Counted from the first letter of the stretch, positions 11,140 through 22,540 are shown. The stretch: 64,000 nt of DNA from Typhlomys cinereus (GCA_023101885.1 JALPQD010000004.1:16892688-16956687), one strand, 5' to 3'. The notes: generated by a model from the letters alone, not told the origin. Made by a program: numbers and translations.

Positions 11140-11195
11140 ACCACCAAAATTTAAAAGCCAAATAACACACTTACAAAAGCCACTAAACATAAAAA

Positions 11196-14100
11196 ATGTC
11201 CAGAATTAAAAATGATTTCCTCATTAGAACATTAAATGTCAATGGAATTAACTCACCGATCAAGAGACACAGATTACAAACTTGAATTAAAAATCATAAC
11301 TTATCAATCTGCTACCTTCAGGAAACTCATCTCACCACAAAAGATAGGTACATCCTAGAAATAAAAGGCTGGTCCAAAATTCTGCAAGCTAATGGAATCA
11401 GGAAACAGGCAGGGGTAGCCATTATGCTATTGGACAAAGTGGACTTTAAGCCAAAAAAAAATCATAAGAGACACAGATGGATACTACATTTTAGTCACAG
11501 GTACAATTCACCAGGAAGACTTCACAATATTGAACATATATGCATCTAATACAGGCTCCTCCTAATTTATTAAGCAAACCCTACAGCGTTTAAAGCAAGA
11601 AATCAGCCCCCGAAATGATAATTCTTGGGTATTTAAACACCACCCTCTCAATATGGGATAGATCAACAGGTCAAAAACTTAACAGAGACACTTTGGAATT
11701 TAATTGAACGCTTACTGAAATGGACTGTATAGATCTCTATCAAACTTTTCATTCATGTACCAAAGAATACACATTTTTCTCAGCAGCACCCAGAACTTTC
11801 TCCAAAATAGACCACATACTGGGCCACAAATCACAACTCCACATGTACAGGAAAGTTGAAATTCTAGCCTCTATCCTATTGGATCATCATGGTTTAAAGC
11901 TTGACATCCACAACACAACAAGCAACAGAAAATACACTAACTCCTGGAAACTAAATACTATGATGCTGAATGAGAATTGGATTCAGGAAGAAATTACAAA
12001 GAAAATTCAAGATTTCCCGGAAACAAACAATAATGAAAATACAACTTATCAAAATCTTTGGGACACAATGAAAGCTATTCTAAGAGATATGTTCATAGCT
12101 CTTAAAGCCTACATGGAAAAATATAAACATCACAAATAAATATCTTAACAATGCAGCTTAAGGCTTTAGAGACAATAGAGCAATCTGATCCCAAAAGCAG
12201 TACAAGGGAGGAGATTAGCAAAATAAGGAGAGAAATATCTGAAATTGAGATTAGGAAAACAATACAGAGAATCAACCAATCGAAAATCTGGTTCTTTGAA
12301 AAAATCAATAAGACTGATATACCCCTAGCTGAATTAACCAAAACAAGAGAGAGAAAACCCAAATTAACAAAATTAGAAATGAAAATGGAGTTATCACTAC
12401 TGATACCCAAGAAATCCAGAGAATTATAACATCATATTTCAAAAACTTATACTCTGTGAAATTTGACAACACAAAAGAAATAGATGAATTCCTAAGTAAA
12501 CACAACTTATCTAAATTGAATATTTGAATTATTAAATAGTCCTATAATATATGAGGAAATTGAGGACGTAATTTCGAATCTTCCCACCAAAAAATGTCCT
12601 GCACCAGATGTATTCAGCACAGAGTTCTGTCAGACACTTAAGGAACAAATAACACTAATATTCCTTAAAATATTCACTCAAATAGCAAAAGAAGGAATAC
12701 TACCAAATTCTTTCTATGAAGCTAATATCATCTTAACCCCAAAACCTAATAAAGATACACTTATAAAAGAAAACTACAGACCAATTTCTTCGATGAACAC
12801 AGATGCAAAGATTCTCAACAAAGTCTTAGCAAATCGGAATCAAAAATGTATCAAAAAGATCATTCACAGGGATCAAGTAGACTTTATCCCAGGCACACAA
12901 GATTGGTTCAACATACACAGTTCAATAAATGTAATTCACCATATAAACAGTCCAAAATTCAAAACCACATGATACTCTCGATAGATGCCGAAAAAGCTTT
13001 TGACAAGATCCAACAGCCCTTTATGATCAAAACTCTAGAGACAGTTTGAACGGAAGGAACCTTTATCAATATAATAAAAGCTGTATACAACAAGCCTTCA
13101 GCAAGGATTACACTCAATGGGGAAAAACTTGAGCTGTCCACTCTCACCATTTCTATTCGATATTGTACTTGAAGTCTTAGCTGACAAGAAAAGAAAGGGA
13201 GATAAAAGGGACTGAAATGGGCAAGGAAGAAGTCAAGTTATCTCTATTTGTTGATGATATGATCATATACCTGAGTGATCCCAAAAACTCTACCAGGAAA
13301 CTCCTGGAACTAATAAAGAAGTTCAGCATAGTGGCAGATTACAAAATAAACATACAAAAATCAGTGGCCTTCCTATATGCCTAGAATGAAAGAAGTGAAA
13401 AAGCCCTGAGAGAAACAGTCCCATTTACTATAGCCCCCCAAAAAATGAAATACCTTGGTATAAACCTAACCAAGGAAAAAACCTTTACAATGAAAACTTT
13501 AAAACCCTAAAGAAAGAAATTACAGAAGACACCAGAAGGTGGAAAAACCTCCTATGATCTTGGATTGGCAGAATCAATATCATAAAAATGACCATCTTAC
13601 CAAAGGCAATATACAGATTCAGTGCTATATCAATTAAAATCCCAAAGGAGTCCTTTAACGAAATCGACCAAATAATCTCAAAATTCATATGGATGCACAA
13701 AAAACCAAAGATAGCAAAAACAATCCTGAGTAACAAAAACATTGCTGGAGGTATCACCATACCAAACCTTAATCTATACTATAAATCCATAGTAATAAAA
13801 ACATCCAGGTACTGGTACAGATTAATGGATAAGGACTGAAGATCCAGATATAACCCTACACAATTACAGCCATTTGATCTTTGACAAAGGAGCCTAAAAA
13901 TCCAATGGAAAAAGAACAGCATGTTCAACAAATGGTGCTGGCGAAACTGGATCTCCACATGCAGAAGATTAAAACTATACCCGTACTTGTCACCATGTAC
14001 AAAAATTAATTCCAAGTGGATCAAGGACCTCAATATAAGGCCAGGGACTATAAAAACCTTAGTTGAAAAGGTTGGGATCTCCCTGGAGTTGATTGGACTA

Positions 14101-14879
14101 GGCCAGTTCCTAAACGGAAATTGAATAGCACAGTCACTACAACCAACATATAACAGATAGGATCTCATGAATAAAGAGCTTCTGTTCAGATTGTAACCCA
14201 AGCACAAAGCAACCACAGAATTGGGGAAAATCTTCACTAACCATATATCTGAGAGAGCTCTATTATCCAGAGTGAACGAAGAACTTAGAAAACTAAACAC
14301 CAAGAAGATAAATGACCCAATTAAACAATGGGCCTGGGAACTCAAAAGAAACTTTTCCAGGGATGAAATTGAAATGTCTAATAAATATCTTAAAAAATGC
14401 TCTGCATCCTTAGTCATCAGGGAAATGCAAATCAAAAATTCCCTGAGCTATCATCTCACCCCGGTCAGGATGGCAAAATATCCACAATACCAAACAACAC
14501 CAAATGCTGGAGAGGATGTGAGGAGAAGGGAACTTTCCTACATTGCTGGTGGGAATGCAGGCTCATACAACCACTATGACGCGCTGCCTGGCATTTCAAG
14601 TTAAAGATTGAAATGCCATATGACCCAGCTATTCCACTTTTGGAAATAATCCCCCATACAGCAAAAATTCACCTTGATAGCACAAGCACGACCATGTTCA
14701 TAGCAGCACTGTTTACAATAGCAAAGTCATGGAATCAACGCAAATGCCCAACAGTTGATGAGGGGATAAGGAAAATGAGGTACATTTATACAATGAAACA
14801 CTTCTCAGCCATCAAAACTGATGAATTAATGAAATTTGCCGGGAAATGGATGGAATTAGAAAAAAAATATATAGAGTGA
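11196..14879 (+). pseudogene. L1 ORF2 pseudogene (endonuclease/reverse transcriptase)
   Basis: ORF2 encodes the endonuclease and reverse transcriptase that copy L1 RNA into nicked target DNA. Translation from ATG 11196 gives the typical endonuclease start (TLNVNGINSPIKRH) but meets a stop within about 30 codons. The endonuclease GDFNT motif is changed to GYLNT near 11618. FSKIDHILGHK is intact near 11795, and the SDHHG motif reads LDHHG near 11880. In the reverse-transcriptase palm the FADD box reads FVDD near 13230. The C-terminal part ([10 protein letters not shown]..., [38 protein letters not shown]) runs to a stop near 14879. Multiple frameshifts and stops split it into at least eight open pieces. 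It is inactive. Confidence 0.9.
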
Positions 14880-15275
14880 AATATCCTTGACACAGAAAAT
14901 TATGTGCTGTATGTACTCCCTAATAGGCGGATCCTAGTACCAAACCCACTTAGTGACACACTCAAAGGTAAATCTCTGTAATACCTATGGAGCCAAGGGC
15001 ATTGCAGGAGCAGCAAAACTGATAAAAAATCAACAAACCATAATTCAGAACATCAGAGACTCTATATCAACCACCTGGAATCAGGTCTGCCTAATCTCTC
15101 CCCATCCTGAAACTCAGGGAAATTTGCAGAAGAGGGGTTGAGGAGGGATTGGGAGAAAGGGAGGGGGCAGGAAGGGAACAAGGGGGAAGGGAGCAAGGGA
15201 ATCCAGGGAGGGTTGGAGGGAGGGAGGGGAATGGGGTAGTTATCAACTTCGCGTGAGTGGAAGAAATTTAAAAAA
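14880..15275 (+). other. L1 3'UTR with G-rich polypurine tract, internally shortened
   Basis: After ORF2, the leader of the 3'UTR is conserved (CACAGAAAATTATGTGCTGT..., GACTCTATATCAACCACCTG, CTCAGGGAAATTTGCAGAAG). It then passes directly into a G-rich purine tract (15130-15240) with several GGG/GGGG runs and an A-rich end. Compared with the minus-strand element (3'UTR about 49770-50880), roughly 400 bp between the AATTTGCxGAAGAGG motif and the purine tract is missing. The tract is a candidate G-quadruplex, a feature known in L1 3'UTRs. Confidence 0.7.
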
Positions 15276-15285
15276 GGGCAATAAA

Positions 15286-16061
15286 ATTATAACTCTTTAG
15301 TTATAATAACAATGAAATTATAACTCTTTAGTATTTATCACTTAACAAACTTTTATATAAGATACTTATAAAATACAATTATGCTGAAATTTACTTTTCA
15401 TATTTTACCAGTGTAACAAAACCATATAATTTTGTCGGCATATATGTATTATCATTGTTTATTTTCTTTCATATTTCACTAAATAAATAAATTTCAAACT
15501 TCCTTATGAAGAGCAAAAGTGCCTTTCCTAAGTTAAAAATCTCCTAGCCATATTCACTTTCTTGTTATATCTTGCCGACAAAAAGCCTATGTATTTCTAT
15601 CTTCTGCTTTTCAATTATTCACATTTTTTCCTAATTTCCTATATCATTTTACTTTATTCCATTAATCTTGCCTCTAATAATTTTTCTAATCAATGTTTAT
15701 TATGCATCATTCATCTGTCCTGAGATACTCATTTTTTTCTCCTACTTATCTTTACTATGGATGAACTTTTCAAAGTATAGTTTTGTGAGTTTTAGTTCTT
15801 CAAACATTCATTTAGGAAGCAAAGGTCATTCTTGTGATGGTGAATCTTTTTCCTTAACATTGGGCTGTAGATGAGTAAACCGTATCAATCATACTTCACC
15901 TGATTAGGGAAGTTTTAAAACATTGCTGTCATCCTTCCTTTGGCTTTTCTGACAATCTGTGATGATTTCTTTGTTCTTAAATTCTCAACTGTTGAACTTA
16001 ATATTAAAGCTTTAAATCATGGCATGTTGATGTCTGACAATGGTGTATGTCATCATTTAAA
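15286..16061. other. AT-rich flank with a 17-bp direct repeat
   Basis: The only structure seen is AAATTATAACTCTTTAG at 15284-15300 and again at 15315-15331 (31-bp period), touching the end of the L1. The rest is AT-rich with nothing recognised. Confidence 0.5.
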
Positions 16062-16430
16062 ATGTGAGTTGGCCCCCATACGCTCTTTTATTTGAATCCT
16101 TAGCTGTTGTGAATGTTTGGTAAGATATGGAAACTTTAGGAGGCAGAGCTTTGCTGGAGGAAATCATGTCATAGGGAACAGACCTTGAGGTTGGTTAATC
16201 TTGCCCTGTTTCTGCTGGCTGCCTGCTCTTGCAGTTTGAAGCTAACTCTTTTGGCCTCCAGAAGTCTACACTGACCTAAGCCCTCCTCCAGTTTCTTCCA
16301 GCCAGACATGCCTTTTCTGCCGTAATGGACTGCATCTCCCCTCTTGAATCATGAGCCAAATAAATCTCCTCCCCCCACAAACAAGTTGTGATTGAATGTT
16401 GTCTCACAGCAGCACAAACAGTAATTGCCA
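16062..16430 (+). mobile_element. ORR1/MT-type MaLR LTR, plus strand
   Basis: Classic rodent MaLR LTR landmarks occur in order: TGTGAGTTGGCCCCCATACG, CTCTTTTATTTGAATCCTTAG, GGAAACTTTAGGAGGCAGAG, CTTTGCTGGAGGAAATCATG, a GCC...GACATGCCTTTTCTGCCGTA block and ATGGACTGCATC. The polyadenylation block GAGCCAAATAAATC is followed by the TCACAGCAGCACAAACAGTAAT end. It is a near full-length solo LTR of about 370 bp. The AATAAA at about 16359 is the LTR poly(A) signal. No internal region flanks it. Confidence 0.85.
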
Positions 16431-16547
16431 CTATGAGCATAAGTATTACATATATAAGCAGATTTAATGATTTCAGAAATTCTTCCCAAAGATGCAATGA
16501 GGTATCTGTACTTTAAAAATATTAAACAACCTGTCTTTTATTCCTGC

Positions 16548-16645
16548 CCATTTTTTTTTTTAATTTATGATCTGGTATCCAAACTCTGGTTCTGCTGCTT
16601 GGGAGACAGAGGCTTAACCCCAGAGTCATTTCTCCAGCTCGGCCT
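16548..16645 (-). mobile_element. B2-superfamily SINE head fragment, minus strand
   Basis: Only the tRNA-derived half in reverse is present. It includes GGCTTAACCCCAGAGTCATT, TCTCCAGCTC and an eroded upstream part (GATCTGGTATCCAAACTCTGG). It is bordered by a T10 run at the left and CT-rich DNA at the right. Confidence 0.55.
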
Positions 16646-16739
16646 CCTTCTTTTTTCTTCTTCTTTTTTTTTAAGAAATGTCACTTTGGTGAATTTTATA
16701 CTTCACCCAGGTAACTGAATATATTAATATAGGATATTC

Positions 16740-17105
16740 AGATAGCTGGAAATACTGTTTTTATTGTGTCTGATAGGAGGTTTCTGGAAGGTTTTGGTGT
16801 TTTAGTTGGTGGGTTGACTAAGCAAATGATCCTCTCCTATGTGAGCTGGCACTATTAAAATACTCAGGATTGGAAGAGGAAAAAAGGGGTCAAGAAAGAT
16901 TGAACCCCTTTTGCCTGGCTAATCAACCATCATTCTTGGACTGCAACTTGCACCACCTTACCACTATTCTTCAAGTCTTCTACCATGGGAGAGAATTCAT
17001 TCCCCTGGATTTCTTAGATCTCCAGATAGCTGACATTACATACCTTGTCAGTCTCACAAACAATATTTGCTTCAGAGTACATTTAGATATAGATACAAAT
17101 GCTGT
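16740..17105 (+). mobile_element. Ancient ERVL/MaLR-like LTR fragment, plus strand
   Basis: The segment contains GTCTGATAGGAGGTTTCTGG, a GACTAAGCAAATGATCCTCTC block, CTCAGGATTGGAAGAGGAAAA and GGACTGCAACTTGCACCACC. It then has CCAGATAGCTGACATTACATA and a terminal TTTAGATATAGATACAAAT. The order and wording recall old mammalian ERVL-class LTRs of the MLT/MST type. It is diverged. The 84-codon frame lying over it is not considered a gene. Confidence 0.5.
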
Positions 17106-18639
17106 ACTTCTGGAGAGCACATAATGAAAACAAATGATAAAGAAAGCCTATTTTCAAAATGTTGCTTAATTCTTTTAAAAAGTTGGGTCTTTATTTCTTT
17201 TTGATGTTTTGGTATTATTCCTAGTATTTTATGGCTCTCTAGGACGTACCAACCACTATATTTGAATGATGAAGGGCACGAATATTCTGTCAATATATGT
17301 GCTTATGAGAGCTTGAGCCTCACTTTTAGTAAATTACCCAATTGTAAGTATTATCATTCTCTAAACAGACCCGTGATTTCTCAGTGAGGGAGAGCAGAGA
17401 CTCTGAACAAACTTGAAATCTTTTATTCCCAAAGCACTTCTACCATGTTACATGTTACATATTGAATTTTCAAATGAAATCTTCTTTGAAGATTCAGTTT
17501 TCCATTAAATGAACTACTTGAGATTAGATAATTTTCTCTGGTAGAAAAAGCTAAAAATGAAAAAAGTATAGGAAATAGCTATCGTTCTTAGGTAGGCCAA
17601 TAGGGAGGCATGGGGCTTAAGCAACCAGTATAAATTCCCAGAACAAATGAAATCCTAAGTGGAAACTCAGACTTTCCCAAAACAGTGATTTAAGGTGCTT
17701 ACTTTCTGCTTCCTTCCTGAGGAACAAAAGTTGAGTTCCTATTGGCAGAGAAACTCCCCTCCTGTCAGATGAGATTGGATTCCTGCTCAGGATTCCCTTC
17801 AAGGAGTTCTACTACTCTTTGTTACTTAACTATTGCTTTGAAGAATAAGTCTGCTTTGCAAAATATTTGAGCTTTTGTCTGCCATTTAATCTTCAAATCG
17901 ACAAAGTAACTGGTTGGTGGATGGCCTAGATGGTAACAGAAATATTTTATTTTTATTGAGATTGACATTTTTCAATAGAGAGAGTAGCAGAGTCAAAATA
18001 GAGAATATATAATGATGTAAAACTGACAAAGATACTTAGAAATTAAAAGGGAAAGAAAGAAATAGATAGCCAACATGACCTTTTGTGTTCATGAAAAGAC
18101 ATTTAGAAATTAAAAACACAAAACTCTTATTGAATTAGAAGAATTTATGGGCAGAGGTTTGTATACATTATATATTCAATTAGTTTGCTCATGCTTCAAT
18201 ACCAATATGAGTCTTCTCAATAATAAAGAAAGTTTCCAGATAAATTTGAATCCATATTTCCCTAAACATGCATGTAAAGTTTTTAACTGGAAAATCTTAA
18301 TGAATCCTCTTGCAGTGAATTCCAGGTGCTTTTATTACAAGTGTATAAATTAAATCAAGAAAAATAATTCAATATCTAACAAGCCAATTTTAAAGTTCGC
18401 AAAGCATTCAAACATTATTGAAACATAAATTTTACTTAGTTGCTAGAAACACCTGAAGAAATTAGATATTTAAAAGCACTTGAGATTTCCCCCTATTTTA
18501 GAATCTCAAGAAAAATTTCTTTTTTCCTGGCCGGGGGTGGGAGGAGGTGGGGGGGATATGGAAGAAAAACGTTTCTTCTTGAACCAAAAAGAAAAAAAGG
18601 TCCATTATATTGTTGGTTTCATCTTCTCATCGCTGAATG
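17106..18639. other. Unique AT-rich DNA, nothing recognised
   Basis: No repeat landmark or credible coding frame was recognised. A G-rich purine patch lies at about 18530-18570 (GGGGGTGGGAGGAGGTGGGG). Confidence 0.5.
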
Positions 18640-19005
18640 AATACAAGACTCTAAACTGAAAGGAACAAAGTTTATTCTTCCTTATAAGTCTTATAAGTTT
18701 CATCGGCTTGGCAGAAGAGTTTAAAACCAAAATTAGGAGTCCAGAGAGCTGATTACATCATGTCCCCAGGAATTTCTGAGGGAAGACCTTATTTTCTCAA
18801 TAGCATGCTCTATGCCTATAAGCCAAACCACTAAACCAGCTCTCTCCATCTTATCCACCTGCTCAGGGAGTGCTCCAAGTCAATTAGATAACTTCCACAG
18901 GTTTTTTTCACAAGGTACACTAACTAAACAATTCCTTCCAAATGAGCTGAAAGGTTCAGACCTCAATATTCAAGATGACAACTGTTATATAACTGTCACC
19001 CATTT
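18640..19005 (-). mobile_element. Diverged MT/MaLR-type LTR, minus strand
   Basis: It follows the same order as the LTRs at 50-474 and 4938-5361, in eroded form. Landmarks are an AGTTTATTCTTCCTTATAAG start, CCAAACCACTAAACCAGCTCTC, TTATCCACCTGCTCAGGGAG, AATTAGATAACTTCCACAGG, a CAATTCCTTCCAAATGAGCT block and a GATGACAACTGTTATATAACT end. Confidence 0.5.
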
Positions 19006-19049
19006 TGTGTTATTCGTTGTATGACTTGAAATTTTAGTCACAGTAAACA

Positions 19050-20600
19050 GGTGAAGGAAAGAATTAAGAGTAATATAAATAGGAAATGAGAAATTCTAAT
19101 CTCTGTTTACACAGCATATGGTCACAAACTGAGAAAACCTAGTGATTTCATCAAATCATTTCAATTGCTAAAATAGTAAAGTAGGATATGGGTTCAACAT
19201 ACAAAAATCAGTAACTTTTGTAGTCAATAAATTAATTCACTAAAACAGTAATTAGTAAAGAATTCCTTCACATTCATGATAACCATAGGGGAAGAGAGAG
19301 GGAAAGACAGAGATTTGGAAAAGAGAGAGAGAGAGCTGTAAATAAACCTAGTCAAGAAAGGAAAACTCATAATGAAAACTATAAAGCACTAAAAAAAGAA
19401 ATTTAAAAAGAAATCTAAATGTAGAATGACTTCACTTTTTCATGGATTATTCATTAATAATTAATAATAAGAATGATTTAAATTAATAAATAATAAATTA
19501 GCAAACAAATTAACAATATAAAGAGTCAAACTACTGAAAATGTTCTATATATTAGATAAAATCACCGTGAAAATAAAAATAACACTTTACACAACTGTTA
19601 AGAAAAATTATAAAATTCATATGAAAGCACAAATGACCCATAATTATTTAGCAAAAGAACAATACTGGAAGCATCACAGTATCCAATTTCATGAACACTG
19701 TAGCACTATAATAACAAAAACAACATGCTAATGGCATGAAAGCAATCAGACCAAGGGAACAGAACAAGGATCTCAGAAACAAATCCTCCAGTCTCTAGCC
19801 AAGGATACAAAAAAGGCATATGTTTTAGACAAGACAGATTGTCAACAAATTGCACAGTGAAAGCTGGACCCCACATGGAAAAACTGAAATAGATCCATAT
19901 CTCTTACCTACAGACAGCTTATAGAATCAGAAAAGCTCTTTTCCTGCCACTTACCTTACAGATAATTGTTATCCAAAATGTCTTAAGAACATGAACATAA
20001 TTAAATCAAAAAATAAGGAACCCAATTAATACATAGTCAAATAATGTGCAAACTGCTGAAAAGAGCTATAAATTTCCAATAGCCAAAGTTCAATGACTTT
20101 ATCCATCATGGAAATGCAATTTAAGACTAGAGAAAGATTCCATCTTATTCTAATCAAAATGGCCATAAACAAATAAAAAAAAAGAAAGTTAGTAAGGATA
20201 TGTGAGGAGATAATATCTTGAACACATTTGCAGGGTATTTGTTATTCAGCACAGACAAAAGAGAAAATGATAGAGAAGTTCCTTGAAAAAAATAATAATG
20301 CAACCACCTTGAGATCTGTGTCTAGCATTCTTGGGTATTTTTCTGAAGAAAGTCAAGACTGCCAAAATGTACTTGCATATCCATGTTTATTGCAATACTA
20401 TTCACCATAGTCAAGGTTGAATGCACAAAGGCGCCATCAAGAGATACACATATCTGTTGCGTATATACATAATAGTGCATTATTTGGTCAGGAAGAAGAG
20501 TGAGTATGCATCACTAGAAGAAAAATGGATGGAGTTCTCTGTCAGAGTAGAAAGTACAGTAAGATAGTTAAGAGAGAAAAACTATTTTTTCTCATATATG
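19050..20600 (+). mobile_element. Ancient LINE-1 ORF2 remnant, plus strand
   Basis: Traces of ORF2 follow the L1 order. An ATAAACCTAGTCAAGAAAGG block at about 19342 (ORF2p INLTKE) is followed by AATGAAAACTATAAAGCACT. Near 19690 is a TAACAAAAACAACATGCTAATGGC block, then GGAACAGAACAAGGATCTCAG and a GTTATTCAGCACAGAC stretch. Near 20380 is TCCATGTTTATTGCAATACT, and at the end AAAATGGATGGAG. Divergence is very high, so this looks like an ancient L1M-type copy. AT-rich simple repeats around 19440-19500 have expanded inside it. Confidence 0.65.
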
Positions 20601-20616
20601 AAATCAGTTCAGTTTA

Positions 20617-20672
20617 AACACACACACACAATTATTCTCTTGTATACACACAACACACACATATACACATAC
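20617..20672. repeat. (CA)n-rich simple repeat
   Basis: Interrupted CA dinucleotide tract (ACACACACACA...ATACACACAACACACACATA) directly after the old L1 remnant. Confidence 0.8.
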
Positions 20673-20679
20673 ACTTAGG

Positions 20680-21540
20680 GTAGTATCTAGCAAACCCCCT
20701 CCTTGTATTTATAAATGTGATAGAAACATACCTGTCAAGTTAATTTTAGTAGTCTATTTGACTATACCTGGGATTTATTAACAGATTAGTTGTGAGATAA
20801 CCTGGAAAAATTATCTGGATTAATATATTTGCAACACAAAGACCAATCCTTAATGAAGTGGAACTTTTCAGTAGCAAGAGATAAAAGAACAAGACAGAAG
20901 AGATGTCAGACTTTCTTACCTTTTACTGTCAACCTCATCCTCTTTCCTGCCACCATCAAAACCCAACTTCTTCAACTCATCAAGGTGACTGAAGTCCAGA
21001 CTCTTCAGGAATCCTCTAGCTTCAGCAACGGACAAGGACTGTTGAAATGTTTGGCTTTTGGACTGTGCAACCATTGTAGACTACCTAAACCTTATCTCAT
21101 AAGCCAGTACAATAAATTCCCTTTGCATGTATTTTTAAATTTTTTGAATGTGATAGAGGATCGCTAAAAACTTAGAATCAAGTTAAATTACTAGAGTAAC
21201 AGTCTTCTGTATTTATGTTGTTTGGCCATGGAAAAATGTCTGACAAACATGCTTACTCCCTAAATTCTTTGACCATGAATAATTAGGTATATGAAACATT
21301 TGTGCCAAATGTAAGCCTTATAAAGATGGGCTTTCAGAATGAGAATAGAGGGCATGTTCTTGTTTCAAATATACTGCAGAAGTTATTATCCATGTCTGGC
21401 ACCAATGCACCTCAGAATTCCCATTCTGTTGCTTAAGAAGACTCAGCTAAAATCACATGTGTATTGACTTAAAGAAACTACAAACTGATTTATTCCAGGT
21501 ACCTAAAGGAAAGAAATCTTCAGGTCCATCACTGATTCAT
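20680..21540. other. Unique DNA, nothing recognised
   Basis: A 112-codon open frame (20829-21167, plus) has no recognisable domain or family, no Kozak-like context and no splice support. No element was recognised. Confidence 0.4.
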
Positions 21541-21594
21541 TGACTGATATTACATTTTCTTGAGGATTAAGGCAGAGTTTATTAAAAGAGAGAA

Positions 21595-21752
21595 AGAAAA
21601 GAACTCATGTACTCCAAGCATGCAGTACCACAAGGGGCAAGGGCAACCTGGAGAACTCATGAATTCCAGGCATGCAATCCATGAGGGGCATGTAGCTGGA
21701 AAAGAACTCATGGACTCCAGATGTTGAGTGACATGAGGGTCATGCACCTGAT
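21595..21752. repeat. Three-unit tandem repeat of about 50 bp
   Basis: Three related units start with AAGAACTCATGTACTCCAAG, AGAACTCATGAATTCCAGGC and AAGAACTCATGGACTCCAG. Each contains a GCATGCA/GTTGAGTG-like middle and an (A)GGGGCA/GAGGGTCATG-like end. Spacing is about 50 bp. The units are diverged, so the array is old. The reverse strand has a 65-codon frame with repeated W/C/S-rich motifs that simply mirrors the array. It may come from an endogenous retroviral element, but I cannot name one. Confidence 0.6.
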
Positions 21753-21759
21753 ATTACAT

Positions 21760-22335
21760 TTTTAATAGTCCTTTTTTATAGGTGAATTTCTCTATTTGGA
21801 AGTAGGGTTAGAAAAGTATATAATATTTCCTATAGAATAATATATTTCATGTACATATTACAGACATGGTGCCAGGAGACGGGGAATGATGATACTATGT
21901 TAATATGTTCCTTTAAGTGCTGGAATCCTGGAAATATTAAAATTTCAATACTAAGTTTCAAAAATTTTTAAACATTTATGCATTCCTCCAACCTGTATTT
22001 CTAAACTGTAGATACCTTGGGAATTCAGCACATCATTTACAATTTTCTCAGAAACAAATATGTGATTTTCATCCATCGATGCTGGAATCTTCCAAATATT
22101 TTTCTGCAAGGAGAGAAAACTAACTTGTAATTCTTCCCAAAGGTATTCTTGGTTAGGCAGCAAAGGAGCTGTATATAGGAGCATGGTGTAATTGAAAGCT
22201 AATTATATTCATATTCTTATTTGCATAGTTTTTCTCCTGTTCAATGTCACCCAGAAACTACTGAGCATTAAAGAATTGACAGACTTCTGGCAACTGTTTT
22301 GCAGTCTCCTCTTTGCTCTCAACAACATACTCTAA
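21760..22335. other. Unique AT-rich DNA, nothing recognised
   Basis: No repeat family or convincing coding frame recognised. Confidence 0.4.
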
Positions 22336-22339
22336 ATCA

Positions 22340-22540
22340 AAGGTTGGTAATCTATGGCCCGTAGGCTAGATTTGACTCATCACACTCTCTATTTTTGTAA
22401 ACTAACTTATGAAACACAACTGAGCTGTTTCATTTACATATTGCTCATGGATGCTCTCGAGCAACAACCACAGGTAAGCACTTTTGAAAAATATTCTAGG
22501 ATAAAACCCAAATTTTCATTATCTGACTTGCATAAGTGAA
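22340..22540. mobile_element. Ancient hAT-Charlie-type DNA transposon fragment
   Basis: The sequence AAAGGTTGGTAATCTATGGC, CCGTAGGCTAGATTTGAC, TATTTTTGTAAACTAACTTATG and TTACATATTGCTCATGGATG, CTCTCGAGCAACAACC follows an old mammalian non-autonomous hAT-Charlie element. That element, in reverse, has the order GGCAAACTATGGCCC...GGCCAAATC...TTTTGTAAATAAAGTTTTATTGGAACACAG...ATTGTCTATGGCTGCTTTCG. Only part survives. The exact subfamily is not determined. Confidence 0.6.

Larger units (their letters stand above)
9040..15285 (+). mobile_element. Full-length, inactivated LINE-1 with likely TSD
   Basis: The whole L1 plan is present in sense: 5'UTR (9054-9783), ORF1 (9784-~11139), short spacer, ORF2 (11196-14879), and 3'UTR with polypurine tract and A-rich end (14880-15275). 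The flanks carry an imperfect target-site duplication, AAATGGGCAATAAA at 9040-9053 and AAAAGGGCAATAAA at 15272-15285 (GGGCAATAAA identical), which fixes the 5' end at about 9054. A young B2-type SINE has inserted in ORF1 (10106-10392), so the L1 is older than that SINE. Both ORFs are broken by stops and indels, so it cannot retrotranspose autonomously. Confidence 0.88.

Noticed and set aside
13779..14435. 218-codon minus-strand frame over the L1 at 9-15 kb
   Set aside because: Antisense shadow of degraded ORF2; no independent protein family is recognisable.
16870..17124. 84-codon plus-strand frame
   Set aside because: Lies within an old ERVL/MaLR-like LTR.
20829..21167. 112-codon plus-strand frame
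   Set aside because: No recognisable domain, repeat or splice support; composition fits random sequence.
21595..21752. CRISPR-like array
   Set aside because: Only three diverged units with no constant repeat/variable spacer pattern, in a mammalian context.
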